A DNA stretch of 64,000 nucleotides from an uncultured Atopobiaceae bacterium (GCA_934792625.1 CAKVON010000001.1:144556-208555); one strand, 5' to 3'. Shown: positions 22,998 to 32,314, numbered from the stretch's first letter. Notes: a model not told the origin generated them from the letters alone. Program-made: numbers and translations.

Positions 22998-25900
22998 TTA
23001 CTCCTTCTCGTTCTGGACGTCGCCGACAAGCGCCTCGGCGCCGTCGTCCGAGCTGGCGGTGGTCACATCGCCGATGAGGTCGGCGGCCTGGTCGACGGCA
23101 GAGAAGACGTCGTCGGCGGCAACCGTCTCGGCGTCGGCCTCGGGGGCCTGCTGCTCGCCCTTCTTGTAGGAGATCGGCTCGATGGACAGCGCCAGCGAAC
23201 GCATCTCCTTGACGAGAACCCTGAAGGACTCGGGGATGCCCGCGTCGGGGACGTTCTCGCCCTTGACGATGGACTCGTAGGTCTTGACGCGACCGTTGGT
23301 GTCGTCCGACTTGACGGTGAGGATCTCCTGCAGGACGTTCGAGGCGCCATACGCGTACAGCGCCCAAACCTCCATCTCACCGAAGCGCTGGCCGCCGAAC
23401 TGGGCCTTGCCGCCCAGGGGCTGCTGCGTGACGAGGCTGTACGGGCCGGTCGAACGAGCGTGGATCTTGTCGTCGACCATGTGGCCGAGCTTCAGGATGT
23501 AGGACGTGCCCACGGTGATCTTGTCGCGGAACGGCTCGCCGGTGCGGCCGTCGTAAAGGGTCGTCTTGCCCATCTCGTTGAGCTGGGGGACGAAGTCCTC
23601 GCGCATGTTCTCGCCGTACTCCTCCTTGGCCTTGTTGACCAGGTTGATGTTGGTGCGGCGAATCGCCTCGGCGACCTCCTTGTCGGTGGCGCCGTCAAAG
23701 ACCGGCGTGGCCACGGGCATGGGGCCAGGCACGTAGTGGTCGGAGTCGGCGGACTCGGTGTCCCAGCCGTGCGAGGCGGCCCAGCCGAGGTGGCACTCGA
23801 GCAGCTGGCCGACGTTCATACGGGAGGGAACGCCCAGGGGGTCGAGAAGGACGTCGATGGGGGTGCCGTCAGCCATGTAGGGCATGTCCTCGACGGGCAG
23901 GACGCGGCAGATGACGCCCTTGTTGCCGTGACGGCCGGAGATCTTGTCGCCCTGCTGGATCTTGCGGCGCTGCGCGACGTAGACGCGGACGAGCTCGTTG
24001 ACTCCGGGCGGCAGGTCGTCGCCGGCCTCGCGGCTGAAGCGGACGATCTCGACGACACGGCCATAGGAGCCGTGGGGCATCTTCAGCGAGGTGTCGCGGA
24101 CGTCGTGGGCCTTGGCGCCGAAGATGGCGCGCAGCAGGCGCTCCTCGGAGGTAAGCGCGGTCTCGCCCTTCGGGGTGACCTTGCCCACCAGGATGTCGCC
24201 AGGGCCGACCTCGGCGCCGACGCGGATGATGCCGTCCTCGTCGAGGTTGGCAAGCATGTCCTCGCCCTGGTTCGGGATCTCGCGGGTAATCTCCTCGGGG
24301 CCAAGCTTGGTGTCACGGGCGTCGATCTCGTGACGGGAGATGTTGATCGAGGTGAGCAGGTCGTCCTGGACGACGCGCTCGGAGACGACGATACCGTCCT
24401 CGTAGTTGTAGCCCTCCCACGGCATGTAGGCCACGAGCAGGTTCTTGCCCAGCGCGAGCTCGCCGTTCTCGATGGAGGTGCCGTCGGCCAGAGGCTGGCC
24501 CTTGGCGACCTTCTCGCCAACGTGGACGACGGGACGGTGGTTGATGCAGGTCGACTGGTTGGAGCGCTCGAACTTGGGGAAGTTGTAGCGGATGTCGCCG
24601 GACTCGCCGTGAACGACGGCGTGGGTGGCGTCGACCTCGACGACCATGCCCTCCTCGGAGGCGCAGACCATCTCGCCGGAGTCATAGGCGGCACGCTGCT
24701 CCATGCCGGTGCCGACCAGCGGCGCGGAGGCCTTGATCAGGGGCACGGCCTGACGCTGCATGTTGGCGCCCATGAGGGTACGCTTCGCGTCGTCGTGCTC
24801 GAGGAACGGGATGAGCGTGGCGGCGACGGACAGCAGCTGTCGGGGCGAGACGTCCATGTAGTCGACGTCGACGACGGGAACCTGCGCGGGGGCGCCGAAG
24901 GAGCCGTCGAAGTCGCGGGTGCGGGCGACGACGTGCTCGGGCTTGACGAGCTTGCCGTCAAGGTCAACCTCGATGAACTCGCCGGTCTTGGAGTCGTACG
25001 GCGTGTTCGCCGGGGCGATGATGTGGTTCTCCTCCTCGTCGGCGGTCATCCAGTCGATCTGGTCGGTGACCTTGCCGTCGACGACGCGACGGTACGGGGC
25101 CTCGATGAAGCCGTACTCGTTGACGTGCGCGTACAGCGAGAGCGAGCCGATCAGGCCGATGTTGGGGCCTTCGGGGGTCTCGATCGGGCACATGCGCGCG
25201 TAGTGGGAGTTGTGGACGTCGCGGACGGCGGTCGGCACGTTGGTGCGACGGCTGGAGCCGGACTTGTGGCCCGCCAGGCCACCAGGGCCAAGCGCGGACA
25301 GACGGCGCTTGTTGGTGAGGCCGGACAGCGGGTTGGACTGGTCCATGAACTGGGAGAGCTGCGAGGAGCCGTAGAACTCCTTGATGGCGGCCACGATCGG
25401 GCGGATGTTGATCAGCGACTGCGGCGTGATGTCGTCAACGTCCTGGGAGGCCATGCGCTCGCGGACGACACGCTCCATGCGGCTCATGCCCATGCGGAAC
25501 TGGTTGGCGACGAGCTCGCCAACGGTGCGGACGCGTCGGTTGCCAAAGTGGTCGATGTCGTCGGTCTTCTTGGTCATGTCGCCGGCGTGCAGGGCCAGCA
25601 GGTAGCGCAGGGCCTCGATGATGTCCTGGTCGGTCAGGACGGTCTCGGTCGCGTCGAGCTCGGTGCCGAGCTTCTTGTTGATCTTGTAGCGGCCGACCTT
25701 GGCGAGGTCATAGCGCTGCGAGTTGAAGTACAGGCCGTCGAGAAGGGCGCGCGCGGCGTCGACGGTGGGCGGCTCGCCCGGACGCTGGCGACGGTAGATC
25801 TCGATGAGGGCGTCCTCGCGCGTCTGGGCGGAGTCACGCTCGATGGTGGAGCGGACGACGTCGGAGTCGCCGAGAAGGGCGATGATCTCGTCGTCGGTGT

Positions 25901-26513
25901 TGGCGATACCAAGGGCACGCAGCAGCAGCGTCGCGGACTGACGGCGCTTGCGGTCGATGGAGACGACCAGCTGGCCGCGCTTGTCGACCTCGAACTCGAG
26001 CCAGGCACCACGGGCGGGGATGAACTGGGCGCGGTGAACCTTGACGCCGTTGTCCATCTCCTCGGCGAAGTAGACGCCCGGGGAGCGGACGAGCTGGGAG
26101 ACGACGACGCGCTCGGAGCCGTTGATGATGAAGGTGCCGCGGTCGGTCATCAGGGGGAAGTCGCCCATGAAGACGAGCTGCTCCTTGATCTCGCCCGTCT
26201 CCTTGTTGACGAAGCGGACCTCGACCAGCATCGGCGCCTGGTAGGAGATGTCCTTGGCCTGGCACTCGGCGATGGTGTGGGTCGGATCGCCGAACTGGTG
26301 CTCGCCGAAGGAAACCTCCATGGTTCCGGCGTTGTTCTCGATAGGGGACGCCTCGGCGAAGGCCTCGTCGAGACCCTTGGTCATGAAGCGCTCGAAGGAC
26401 TCCTTCTGCACCTCGATGAGACTGGGGGGTTCCATTGCGGACGGGATCTTGCTAAAGCTGACGCGCTCGTGCTTCTTTGCGGAGCTCAAAGTGGAGTTCT
26501 TTGCGGTAGGCAC
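22998..26513 (-). CDS. rpoB: RNA polymerase beta subunit with altered fork loop 2
   Basis: Beta forms one pincer of RNA polymerase and the rifampicin pocket. The 1171-residue product starts at GTG (26511-26513) after AAGGAGG. Conserved blocks include [20 protein letters not shown] (residues about 387-406), [17 protein letters not shown], and the C-terminal [20 protein letters not shown]. Two oddities are visible. Residues matching E. coli Asn518 and His526 are Ser393 and Asn401. Fork loop 2, normally TRERAGFE between GGL and VRDVH, is replaced by a 16-residue segment [16 protein letters not shown], an 8-residue gain. The gene is co-transcribed with rpoC. Confidence 0.98.
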   Translation of the reverse strand: MPTAKNSTLSSAKKHERVSFSKIPSAMEPPSLIEVQKESFERFMTKGLDEAFAEASPIENNAGTMEVSFGEHQFGDPTHTIAECQAKDISYQAPMLVEVRFVNKETGEIKEQLVFMGDFPLMTDRGTFIINGSERVVVSQLVRSPGVYFAEEMDNGVKVHRAQFIPARGAWLEFEVDKRGQLVVSIDRKRRQSATLLLRALGIANTDDEIIALLGDSDVVRSTIERDSAQTREDALIEIYRRQRPGEPPTVDAARALLDGLYFNSQRYDLAKVGRYKINKKLGTELDATETVLTDQDIIEALRYLLALHAGDMTKKTDDIDHFGNRRVRTVGELVANQFRMGMSRMERVVRERMASQDVDDITPQSLINIRPIVAAIKEFYGSSQLSQFMDQSNPLSGLTNKRRLSALGPGGLAGHKSGSSRRTNVPTAVRDVHNSHYARMCPIETPEGPNIGLIGSLSLYAHVNEYGFIEAPYRRVVDGKVTDQIDWMTADEEENHIIAPANTPYDSKTGEFIEVDLDGKLVKPEHVVARTRDFDGSFGAPAQVPVVDVDYMDVSPRQLLSVAATLIPFLEHDDAKRTLMGANMQRQAVPLIKASAPLVGTGMEQRAAYDSGEMVCASEEGMVVEVDATHAVVHGESGDIRYNFPKFERSNQSTCINHRPVVHVGEKVAKGQPLADGTSIENGELALGKNLLVAYMPWEGYNYEDGIVVSERVVQDDLLTSINISRHEIDARDTKLGPEEITREIPNQGEDMLANLDEDGIIRVGAEVGPGDILVGKVTPKGETALTSEERLLRAIFGAKAHDVRDTSLKMPHGSYGRVVEIVRFSREAGDDLPPGVNELVRVYVAQRRKIQQGDKISGRHGNKGVICRVLPVEDMPYMADGTPIDVLLDPLGVPSRMNVGQLLECHLGWAASHGWDTESADSDHYVPGPMPVATPVFDGATDKEVAEAIRRTNINLVNKAKEEYGENMREDFVPQLNEMGKTTLYDGRTGEPFRDKITVGTSYILKLGHMVDDKIHARSTGPYSLVTQQPLGGKAQFGGQRFGEMEVWALYAYGASNVLQEILTVKSDDTNGRVKTYESIVKGENVPDAGIPESFRVLVKEMRSLALSIEPISYKKGEQQAPEADAETVAADDVFSAVDQAADLIGDVTTASSDDGAEALVGDVQNEKE

Positions 26514-26564
26514 CAGGCTTTTCCTCCTTCATATGGCAAAAGGCGGCATTTGTCGCAATCTAAA

Positions 26565-26593
26565 AAGATACCGAAGCAATCTCAGAAGGTCAA
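26565..26593 (-). promoter_or_regulatory. Promoter of rpoB-rpoC
   Basis: On the minus strand TTGACC (26588-26593), a 17-bp spacer and TATCTT (26565-26570) lie in an AT-rich patch about 52 bp upstream of the rpoB GTG. The 293-nt rplL-rpoB gap also contains the rplL terminator, so rpoBC has its own promoter separate from rplJL. Confidence 0.8.
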
Positions 26594-26747
26594 TCAAAGT
26601 CTTGACTTTAGAAAAGATTTGATTTAGTTTACCGACTTTTGCCCGTTTTCCTGGGCAAACGTATTTCGGAGATGTGGATTTGCCGTGTGCGACGCCATGC
26701 CTCCCATTCCCATGAGACTACCATTCGCCCGCAAGGCCCACTCAACG

Positions 26748-26779
26748 CAAAAAAGGGACCGGGCAATATGCCCGGTCCC
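26748..26779 (-). terminator. Rho-independent terminator after rplL
   Basis: GGGACCGGGC (26755-26764) pairs perfectly with GCCCGGTCCC (26770-26779) around a 5-nt loop, followed on the minus strand by seven uridines (26748-26754). It lies 27 nt after the rplL stop codon. Confidence 0.92.
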
Positions 26780-26806
26780 CTGAACGCTTGCTCTTGGGAG
26801 CAGGAG

Positions 26807-27181
26807 TTACTTGAGGGTGACGGCAGCGCCAGCGGCCTCGAGCTTCTCCTTGGCAGCCTCGGCGTCCTCCTTCTTGGCGCCCTCGAGGACGGCCTTGGGG
26901 GCGGACTCGACGACCTCCTTGGCCTCCTTCAGGCCAAGGGAGGTGAGCTCACGGACGACCTTGATGACGGCGATCTTGTTCTCGCCGAAGCCCTCGAGGA
27001 CGACGTCGAAGTTGGTCTTCTCCTCAGCGGCCTCAGCAGCGGGGGCGGCGGCAGCGGCGACGGCGACGGGGGCGGCGGCGGAAACGCCGAAGACGTCCTC
27101 CAGCTCGTGAACGAGCTCGGAAAGCTCGAGGGCGGGCATCTCCTTGAGGGCCTCGATGATCTCATCCTTGGTGACAGCCAT
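26807..27181 (-). CDS. rplL: 50S ribosomal protein L7/L12
   Basis: L7/L12 is the multicopy stalk protein that recruits translational GTPases. The 124-residue protein has an N-terminal dimerisation helix ([20 protein letters not shown]), an Ala-rich hinge at about residues 36-53, and a C-terminal factor-binding domain with [20 protein letters not shown] and [20 protein letters not shown]. Length is normal. It lies 76 nt after rplJ, with a small GGGCGC/GCGCCC hairpin (27201-27218) between them, and is followed by a strong terminator. Confidence 0.97.
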   Translation of the reverse strand: MAVTKDEIIEALKEMPALELSELVHELEDVFGVSAAAPVAVAAAAAPAAEAAEEKTNFDVVLEGFGENKIAVIKVVRELTSLGLKEAKEVVESAPKAVLEGAKKEDAEAAKEKLEAAGAAVTLK

Positions 27182-27257
27182 GTCAATTCTCCTTTGTTAG
27201 GGGCGCGTCTTTGCGCCCTCATACTTTTGTTTCGTGCAGTTCGAACGAGAAGGGCGC

Positions 27258-27779
27258 TTAGGCGGCGTTCTTCTGGTCCACCAGCGCGTCGAGCGCAGTG
27301 ACGAGACCCTGGGCGGAACCGTTGCAGACGCGAACGATGCCAGAGAGCGGGTTCGAGATGCAGCCGACGAACTTGGCGATGAGCTCCTCGCGAGAGGGCA
27401 GGTCAGCGATGGCGATGGCCTGCTCGGCATTGACGACGACGCCGTCGGTGATGCCGCCGCGGAACTCGAGCTTGTTGAACTTCTTGCTGGCCTCCTTGAC
27501 GACCTTGGCGGCGTCAACGGGATCGTTCTCGTAGAAGACGCACGCGGTAGTGCCAACGAGGACGTCATCGATGGCGGGGAGTCCGGCCTTCTCGAGCGCG
27601 ATCTTGACGATGTTGTTCTTGTAGACCTTCATCACGGCGCCGTTCTCACGCAGAGAGTGACGCAGCTCCTGGGCCTCCTTGACGGTAAGGCCACGATAAT
27701 CGATGACAAACAGACCCTTGGAGGCCTCCAGGGACTCGGAGACCTTCGCGAGCATGTCGAGCTTGGACTGTGCGGGCAT
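27258..27779 (-). CDS. rplJ: 50S ribosomal protein L10
   Basis: L10 anchors L7/L12 dimers to 23S rRNA and controls its own operon. The start was placed at ATG 27777-27779 (MPAQSKLDMLAKVSESLEAS), preceded by GAGGAGG 10 nt upstream; the longer open frame reads into the leader. The 173-residue protein includes LFVIDYRGLTVKEAQELRHS and a C-terminal helical L7/L12-binding region. It is preceded by an L10-type RNA leader and an attenuator. Confidence 0.96.
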   Translation of the reverse strand: MPAQSKLDMLAKVSESLEASKGLFVIDYRGLTVKEAQELRHSLRENGAVMKVYKNNIVKIALEKAGLPAIDDVLVGTTACVFYENDPVDAAKVVKEASKKFNKLEFRGGITDGVVVNAEQAIAIADLPSREELIAKFVGCISNPLSGIVRVCNGSAQGLVTALDALVDQKNAA

Positions 27780-27846
27780 GGTGTTACACCTCCTCATTGC
27801 TATGTTCGGGCACGTGCCACCGATTCGGCGACCCTTGCATAGCAAA

Positions 27847-27876
27847 GGCCCCATCGGGCTTATGCCAGACGGGGCC
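27847..27876 (-). terminator. Attenuator in the rplJ leader
   Basis: GGCCCC (27847-27852) and GGGGCC (27871-27876), extended by further pairing, form a hairpin followed on the minus strand by TTTGC. It lies between the L10-binding leader and rplJ. This is the expected position of a transcription attenuator for rplJL, as described in Bacillus, where L10 binding upstream modulates termination. Confidence 0.65.
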
Positions 27877-27899
27877 TCAATGAGTCAAGCTCTTAAGAC

Positions 27900-27959
27900 C
27901 ACCTCGGCAGGCGGGATCTGCTCCCTTTACGCCCCGCAGGGGCACCGGCTGTCTCTGGC
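27900..27959 (-). ncRNA. L10 leader (ribosomal protein leader RNA)
   Basis: The minus-strand RNA contains AGACAGCCGGTGCCC, a central GGGGCG hairpin, and CCTGCCGAGGT. This matches the conserved layout of the L10 leader (kink-turn region plus the CUGCCGAGGU strand) that binds the L10(L12)4 complex in many bacteria. It lies about 120 nt upstream of rplJ, followed by an attenuator. Boundaries are approximate. Confidence 0.75.
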
Positions 27960-27977
27960 AGCGGACGTGCGGTTTAT

Positions 27978-27998
27978 ACCGAGAAGTTCTTCTCGGCA
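27978..27998. repeat. TGCCGAGAAG palindrome at the start of the rplJ leader
   Basis: ACCGAGAAG (27978-27986) and CTTCTCGGCA (27989-27998) form an almost continuous palindrome with a 2-bp centre. It falls 8-28 bp downstream of the candidate -10 at 28006, so it would overlap the transcription start or form a hairpin at the 5' end of the rplJL mRNA. Confidence 0.6.
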
Positions 27999-28005
27999 AT
28001 AAAAC

Positions 28006-28034
28006 AGGATGCCATCCCGAATCCCCCACGTCAA
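28006..28034 (-). promoter_or_regulatory. Candidate promoter of rplJL
   Basis: On the minus strand TTGACG (28029-28034) is followed after 17 bp by CATCCT (28006-28011). The -35 is strong and the -10 is weak. It lies between the rplA terminator and the L10 leader, where a promoter is needed. Confidence 0.5.
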
Positions 28035-28102
28035 GCACGGACCCAACAACGAGAAACCCTCCACGAGGCCTGCGCAAATCCCTCCCCAGTGAATAGCTCC
28101 CA

Positions 28103-28134
28103 AACAAGAAGAGCCCCGTCTTTCGACGGGGCTC
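28103..28134 (-). terminator. Rho-independent terminator after rplA
   Basis: GAGCCCCGTC (28111-28120) pairs with GACGGGGCTC (28125-28134) around a TTTC loop, followed on the minus strand by TTCTTGTTT. It lies 31 nt after the rplA stop and separates rplKA from rplJL. Confidence 0.85.
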
Positions 28135-28164
28135 CATCAGCCATGCAAAGGTGTCCGATATGGA

Positions 28165-28872
28165 CTAGTCCTCCATGAGGGCGCGAACCTTGGTGGTGTC
28201 GACCTTGACGCCAGGACCCATCGTCGAGGAGAACGAGACAGACTTGACGTAGCGGCCCTTGGCGGTGGCGGGCTTGACGCGCAGAATCTCGGCGATCAGC
28301 GTCTGGTAGTTGTCGACGAGGTCGGCAAGCTCGAAGGACGCCTTGCCCAGGGGCACGTGGCAGATGCCGTAACGGTCAGCGCGGTACTCGACGCGGCCGG
28401 CCTTGAGCTCGCCAACCATCTTGGCGACGTCCATGGTCACGGTGCCGAGCTTGGGGTTAGGCATGAGGCCACGGGGGCCGAGCAGCTTACCGATGCGACC
28501 AACCTTGGCCATCATGTTCGGGGTGGCGATGGCGGCATCGAAGTCGAAGTTGCCGACCTGGATGGAGGCAACGAGGTCGTCGGAGCCCACGATGTCGGCG
28601 CCGGCCTCCTCGGCCTCGGCAGCCTTGGCACCCTCGGCGAAGACGGCGACGCGGACGGTCTTGCCGGTACCGTGGGGCAGCGAGATGGAGCCACGGATGT
28701 TCTGGTCGGCCTTACGGGTGTCGACACCCAGGCGAATCGAGCAGTCGATGGTCTCGTCGAACTTGGCGGAGGCAAGCTCCTTGACCAGCTCGAGGGCGGC
28801 CTTCGGGGCGTACAGGGTGCCGGCCTCGATCTTGGCCTCGGCGTTGCGGTAGTTCTTGCCGTGCTTAGCCAT
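28165..28872 (-). CDS. rplA: 50S ribosomal protein L1
   Basis: L1 forms the mobile stalk that releases E-site tRNA and, in E. coli, represses rplKA. The 235-residue protein has the two-domain L1 pattern: FDETIDCSIRLGVDTRKADQ in domain I, and MMAKVGRIGKLLGPRGLMPN with PKLGTVTMDVAKMVGELKAG in domain II, ending VSFSSTMGPGVKVDTTKVRA. It follows rplK by 96 nt and is followed by a terminator. Confidence 0.97.
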   Translation of the reverse strand: MAKHGKNYRNAEAKIEAGTLYAPKAALELVKELASAKFDETIDCSIRLGVDTRKADQNIRGSISLPHGTGKTVRVAVFAEGAKAAEAEEAGADIVGSDDLVASIQVGNFDFDAAIATPNMMAKVGRIGKLLGPRGLMPNPKLGTVTMDVAKMVGELKAGRVEYRADRYGICHVPLGKASFELADLVDNYQTLIAEILRVKPATAKGRYVKSVSFSSTMGPGVKVDTTKVRALMED

Positions 28873-28968
28873 GCTTCTTACTCCTTCATTCGTGGTGGTA
28901 ACGGGTCCGTGGACCCTCCCACACGCCGCATTCGCGACGTGCTATGAGAAACTTCGCGGACGCGAAGC

Positions 28969-29397
28969 CTACTCGGCGATGGTGACGCCCATGGAACGGG
29001 CGGTGCCGGCGACGATCCTCTTGGCGGCCTCAATGTCGTTGGCGTTGAGGTCCGGCATCTTGATCTCGGCGATCTGGGTGAGCTGCTCCTGGGTGAGCTG
29101 GCCGACCTTGTCGCGCTGGGGAACGCCAGAGCCGCCCTTGAGGCCCAGGGTCTTCTTGATCAGGTGAGCCGCGGGAGGAGTCTTGCAGACGAAGTCAAAG
29201 GACTTGTCCTCGTAGACGCTGATCTCAACGGGGATGACGTCGCCGGACTGCTCCTTGGTCTGGGCGTTGAACGCCTGGCAGAACTGCATGATGTTGACGC
29301 CGGCGGCACCCAGGGCGGGGCCGACGGGAGGCGCGGGGTTGGCGGCGCCAGCGGGAATCTGAAGCTTGATGAAGTTGGTGACCTTCTTCTTAGCCAT
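28969..29397 (-). CDS. rplK: 50S ribosomal protein L11
   Basis: L11 is part of the GTPase-associated centre and is needed for RelA-type stringent signalling. The 142-residue protein begins [20 protein letters not shown] and has [20 protein letters not shown], the thiostrepton-site proline-rich N-domain, and a C-domain ending [20 protein letters not shown]. It follows nusG by 107 nt, in which I see no clear promoter or terminator. Confidence 0.97.
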   Translation of the reverse strand: MAKKKVTNFIKLQIPAGAANPAPPVGPALGAAGVNIMQFCQAFNAQTKEQSGDVIPVEISVYEDKSFDFVCKTPPAAHLIKKTLGLKGGSGVPQRDKVGQLTQEQLTQIAEIKMPDLNANDIEAAKRIVAGTARSMGVTIAE

Positions 29398-29504
29398 CGT
29401 GGGACCTTCCTGATGTTGGGCTGATGTGATTCTTGGTGGTGCTTATCTCCTGCCAGCGTGTCCTAGAAGCATTCCTCACCGAAAAGGACGCGCGTGCGGA
29501 TGTG

Positions 29505-30050
29505 CTAGCTGATGGTTGCGACCTGCTCCAAGGCAAGCTCGACGGGCGTCTCGCGACCGAAGATCGTAAGGGTGACCTTGACCTTGCCGGCCTCCGCCAT
29601 GACCTCGGAGATAACACCCTCGAAGTCGGCGAGGGGACCAGAGACCACGCGGATGGCCTGGCCGGCCTCGAGATCGGTGGAGACACGCTTGGGCGCGGCT
29701 GCGGCGACCCTGTCGGAGGTGCGACGCATGATCTTGTTGAAGTCGTCGCGAGTCAGCGGGGTGGGCTTGTTGTCGATGCCGACGAAGCCGGTGACGCCCG
29801 GGGTGTTGCGAACGACGGACCAGGTGTTGTCGTCGAGCTCCATGCGAACGAGGACGTAGCCCGGGAAGACCTTGGACTCCTTGGTCTCGCGCTTGCCGCC
29901 CTCCTTGACCTCGGTGACCTCCTCGGTCGGAATCTTGATGTCCACGACGTTGTTCTCGAGACCGGCAACCTCGATGCGGTGCTCGAGATCGCCCTTCACC
30001 TTGTTCTCGTAACCAGAATAGGTGTGGATGACATACCAACGCTTGGCCAT
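29505..30050 (-). CDS. nusG: Transcription termination/antitermination factor NusG
   Basis: NusG binds RNA polymerase and links it to Rho or the ribosome through S10. The 181-residue protein begins MAKRWYVIHTYSGYENKVKG, the NGN domain, which includes VFPGYVLVRMELDDNTWSVV and the RNAP-contacting loop. It ends with a KOW domain containing GPLADFEGVISEVMAEAGKV. Its ATG is 3 nt from the secE stop, in the very common secE-nusG-rplK order. Confidence 0.97.
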   Translation of the reverse strand: MAKRWYVIHTYSGYENKVKGDLEHRIEVAGLENNVVDIKIPTEEVTEVKEGGKRETKESKVFPGYVLVRMELDDNTWSVVRNTPGVTGFVGIDNKPTPLTRDDFNKIMRRTSDRVAAAAPKRVSTDLEAGQAIRVVSGPLADFEGVISEVMAEAGKVKVTLTIFGRETPVELALEQVATIS

Positions 30051-30053
30051 TGC

Positions 30054-30407
30054 TTAACCCCTCAGGCTCGCGAAGCCGGTAAGAACACCCATGATGCCAA
30101 GATCGACAAGCCAGATGGCAATGCCGAACACGAACAGCATGGCGATGACGCCGAGAGAGTAGTTCTTGAGCTCGGTGCGGGACGGCCACACGACGCGACG
30201 CATCTCGGATCGAACGGCAGAGAAGTAGTTGCCGATGCGCTTGAAGAAGCCGGGCTTGCCGTCCTTCTTCTTGGGAGCGGCCTTGGCAACCTCAGCCTTC
30301 TTGGGAGCGGCGGAGGGCTGGGACGCGGCCTGGGCGGCCTCGCGCTCCGCGCGCTGCTGCGCACGGGCCTTGCGGGCGCTCCTCTTGTTGCGTTCCTTGT
30401 TGGCCAT
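30054..30407 (-). CDS. secE: Preprotein translocase subunit SecE
   Basis: SecE clamps SecY in the translocon. The 117-residue product starts at ATG 30405-30407 (MANKERNKRSARKARAQQRA), which follows an AAGGGATTGAGTGGA sequence. An Ala/Lys-rich cytosolic extension of about 55 residues precedes the conserved amphipathic segment FSAVRSEMRRVVWPSRTELK and a single C-terminal membrane helix (about residues 84-110). This one-helix form is usual outside enterobacteria. It is followed immediately by nusG. Confidence 0.95.
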   Translation of the reverse strand: MANKERNKRSARKARAQQRAEREAAQAASQPSAAPKKAEVAKAAPKKKDGKPGFFKRIGNYFSAVRSEMRRVVWPSRTELKNYSLGVIAMLFVFGIAIWLVDLGIMGVLTGFASLRG

Positions 30408-30440
30408 TCCACTCAATCCCTTCGGGTAAAACTGACTCTC

Positions 30441-30477
30441 AAAAAAACCGGCCGTCCCGCAATTGGGACGGGCCGGT
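30441..30477 (-). terminator. Terminator between tRNA-Trp and secE
   Basis: CCGGCCGTCCC and GGGACGGGCCGG (30449-30476) form a stem of about 11 bp with one bulge and a GCAATT loop, followed on the minus strand by seven uridines. It ends the rpmG-tRNA-Trp transcript or attenuates read-through into secE-nusG, whose own promoter I cannot identify in the 33 nt left. Confidence 0.8.
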
Positions 30478-30485
30478 GTGTTAAC

Positions 30486-30561
30486 TGGCAGGCCAGGAAG
30501 GACTCGAACCCTCAACAAACGGTTTTGGAGACCGCCGCTCTACCATTGGAGCTACTGGCCT
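30486..30561 (-). tRNA. tRNA-Trp (anticodon CCA)
   Basis: A 76-nt cloverleaf with acceptor AGGCCAG/CTGGCCT, discriminator G, encoded CCA, anticodon loop CTCCAAA (anticodon CCA) and T-loop GGTTCGAGTCC. It lies between rpmG and secE, the same place as in many bacteria. Confidence 0.97.
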
Positions 30562-30573
30562 ATGAGTGAAGAC

Positions 30574-30723
30574 TTAACGCGTCTCCTTGTGGACCGTGTG
30601 CTTGCGGCACCACGGGCAGTACTTCTTCAACTCCATACGCTCGGGGTTGTTAGCCTTGTTCTTGTTGGTGTTGTAGTTACGACGCTTGCACTCGGTGCAG
30701 GCGAGGGTGACCATAGTGCGCAT
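30574..30723 (-). CDS. rpmG: 50S ribosomal protein L33 (zinc form)
   Basis: L33 is a small 50S protein near the E site. The 49-residue translation is chosen from ATG 30721-30723 ([20 protein letters not shown]), behind AGGAGG with a short spacer; the frame extends upstream without similarity. CTEC and CPWC form a four-cysteine zinc ribbon, so this is the zinc-dependent form. It has a dedicated consensus promoter (30780-30808) and is followed by tRNA-Trp and secE. Confidence 0.95.
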   Translation of the reverse strand: MRTMVTLACTECKRRNYNTNKNKANNPERMELKKYCPWCRKHTVHKETR

Positions 30724-30779
30724 GAATCCTCCTGGTACGTTGCCACATGCCTTTGCGATCAACTGTGGCGCGATGGGAT

Positions 30780-30808
30780 ACGTTACAGCCCATTCCCGTT
30801 GCTGTCAA
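30780..30808 (-). promoter_or_regulatory. Promoter of rpmG-tRNA-Trp
   Basis: On the minus strand consensus TTGACA (30803-30808), a 17-bp spacer and TAACGT (30780-30785) lie about 57 bp upstream of rpmG and downstream of the tuf terminator. Confidence 0.85.
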
Positions 30809-30865
30809 CTGGGCCCCACGGAGTTCATGCCCTCTCGACAAAACAACCAAAAATAGAGCGCTGAC

Positions 30866-30900
30866 AAAAAGACTCGGCGCCCCGAAGGGGACGCCGAGTC
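30866..30900 (-). terminator. Rho-independent terminator after tuf
   Basis: GACTCGGCGCCCC (30871-30883) pairs with GGGGACGCCGAGTC (30887-30900) with one bulge, closed by a short GAA loop and followed on the minus strand by TTTTT. It lies 28 nt after the tuf stop codon. Confidence 0.92.
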
Positions 30901-30928
30901 CCAGAAGACTAGCTAGCTAAGCCTCTGT

Positions 30929-32119
30929 CTACTCGATGATCGAGGAGACACGGCCGTCGCCGACGGTGTGGCCACCCTCGCGGATAGCGAAGCGCAGGCC
31001 CTCCTCCATGGCGATCGGGTGGATAAGGTCAGCCTCGATGGTGACGTGGTCGCCAGGCATGGCCATCTCGGTGCCCTCGGGGAGGACGATGGTGCCGGTG
31101 ACGTCGGTGGTGCGGAAGTAGAACTGCGGACGGTAGTTCGAGAAGAACGGGGTGTGACGGCCGCCCTCCTCCTTGGTGAGGACGTAGATCTCACCAGTGA
31201 ACTTGGAGTGCGGGGTGACGGAGCCGGGCTTGCAGATGACCTGGCCGCGCTCGATGTCCTCGCGCTTGACGCCGCGGAGCAGCAGACCGACGTTGTCGCC
31301 AGCCTCGCAGAAGTCCATGGTCTTACGGAACATCTCGATGCCGGTGCAGACGGAGTTCTGCGTGGCCTTGATGCCGACGATCTCGACCGGCTCGTTGAGC
31401 TTGAGCTCGCCGCGCTCGACACGACCAGTGGCAACGGTGCCACGGCCGGAGATGGTCATGACGTCCTCGATGGCCATCAGGAACGGCTTCTCGTTGTCAC
31501 GGGCGGGCGTCGGGATGTAGGAGTCGACGGCCTTCATGAGCTCGACGACAGAGTCGACCCACTTCTGCTCGCCGTTGAGGGCGCCGAGGGCGGAGCCGCG
31601 GATGATGGGCAGGTCGTCGCCAGGGAACTCGTACTCGGAGAGGAGCTCACGGGTCTCCATCTCGACGAGGTCAATGAGCTCCTCATCGTCGACCATGTCG
31701 CACTTGTTCAGGAAGACGACGATGTAGGGGACGCCGACCTGACGGGCGAGCAGGATGTGCTCGCGGGTCTGGGCCATCGGGCCGTCGGTGGCGGCGATGA
31801 CGAGGATGGCGCCGTCCATCTGAGCAGCACCGGAGATCATGTTCTTGACGTAGTCGGCGTGGCCGGGGCAGTCAACGTGAGCGTAGTGGCGCTCCCAGGT
31901 CTCGTACTCAACGTGAGAGACGGAGATGGTGATGCCGCGCTGACGCTCCTCGGGAGCCTTGTCGATGTTCTCGAACGCGGTGAAGTCGGCCTTGCAGCCC
32001 TCGGTCTCAGAGAGGACCTTGGTGATGGCCGCGGTCAGCGTGGTCTTGCCGTGGTCGACGTGACCGATGGTACCGATGTTGACGTGCGGCTTAGAACGTT
32101 CGAACTTCTCCTTGGCCAT
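30929..32119 (-). CDS. tuf: Translation elongation factor Tu
   Basis: EF-Tu delivers aminoacyl-tRNA to the ribosome as a GTP complex. The 396-residue protein begins at ATG 32117-32119 ([20 protein letters not shown]). GHVDHGKT is the P-loop near residue 19, [12 protein letters not shown] the switch II region, [11 protein letters not shown] the G4 motif, and domains II and III end with [20 protein letters not shown]. Elfamycin-contact residues such as Gln124 and the Ala375 equivalent look wild type. The gene lies directly behind three tRNA genes under a shared strong promoter. This is the only tuf in the window. Confidence 0.98.
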   Translation of the reverse strand: MAKEKFERSKPHVNIGTIGHVDHGKTTLTAAITKVLSETEGCKADFTAFENIDKAPEERQRGITISVSHVEYETWERHYAHVDCPGHADYVKNMISGAAQMDGAILVIAATDGPMAQTREHILLARQVGVPYIVVFLNKCDMVDDEELIDLVEMETRELLSEYEFPGDDLPIIRGSALGALNGEQKWVDSVVELMKAVDSYIPTPARDNEKPFLMAIEDVMTISGRGTVATGRVERGELKLNEPVEIVGIKATQNSVCTGIEMFRKTMDFCEAGDNVGLLLRGVKREDIERGQVICKPGSVTPHSKFTGEIYVLTKEEGGRHTPFFSNYRPQFYFRTTDVTGTIVLPEGTEMAMPGDHVTIEADLIHPIAMEEGLRFAIREGGHTVGDGRVSSIIE

Positions 32120-32217
32120 TGCCATCCTCCTTCGGGAATCAACCTCGTCGGCCATTCCTCTATTACGTACAGAGAACCTATATATCGCCTAGTGGCCCCG
32201 AAGGGCCACGAGAACTC

Positions 32218-32294
32218 TGGTACCGGTGATTGGACTCGAACCAATGACATCGCGGGTATGAGCCGCGTGCTCTAACCAGCTGAGCTACACCGGC
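32218..32294 (-). tRNA. tRNA-Met (anticodon CAU, elongator type)
   Basis: A 77-nt tRNA with acceptor GCCGGTG/CACCGGT-type pairing, encoded CCA, anticodon loop CTCATAC (CAT) and T-arm TTGGTTCGAGTCCAA. The acceptor begins G1-C72-like with full pairing and there are no three G:C anticodon-stem pairs of the initiator type, so elongator Met is more likely. It lies between tRNA-Thr(GGU) and tuf. Confidence 0.93.
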
Positions 32295-32314
32295 ATGGTG
32301 TTGTTAGCTTGAAA

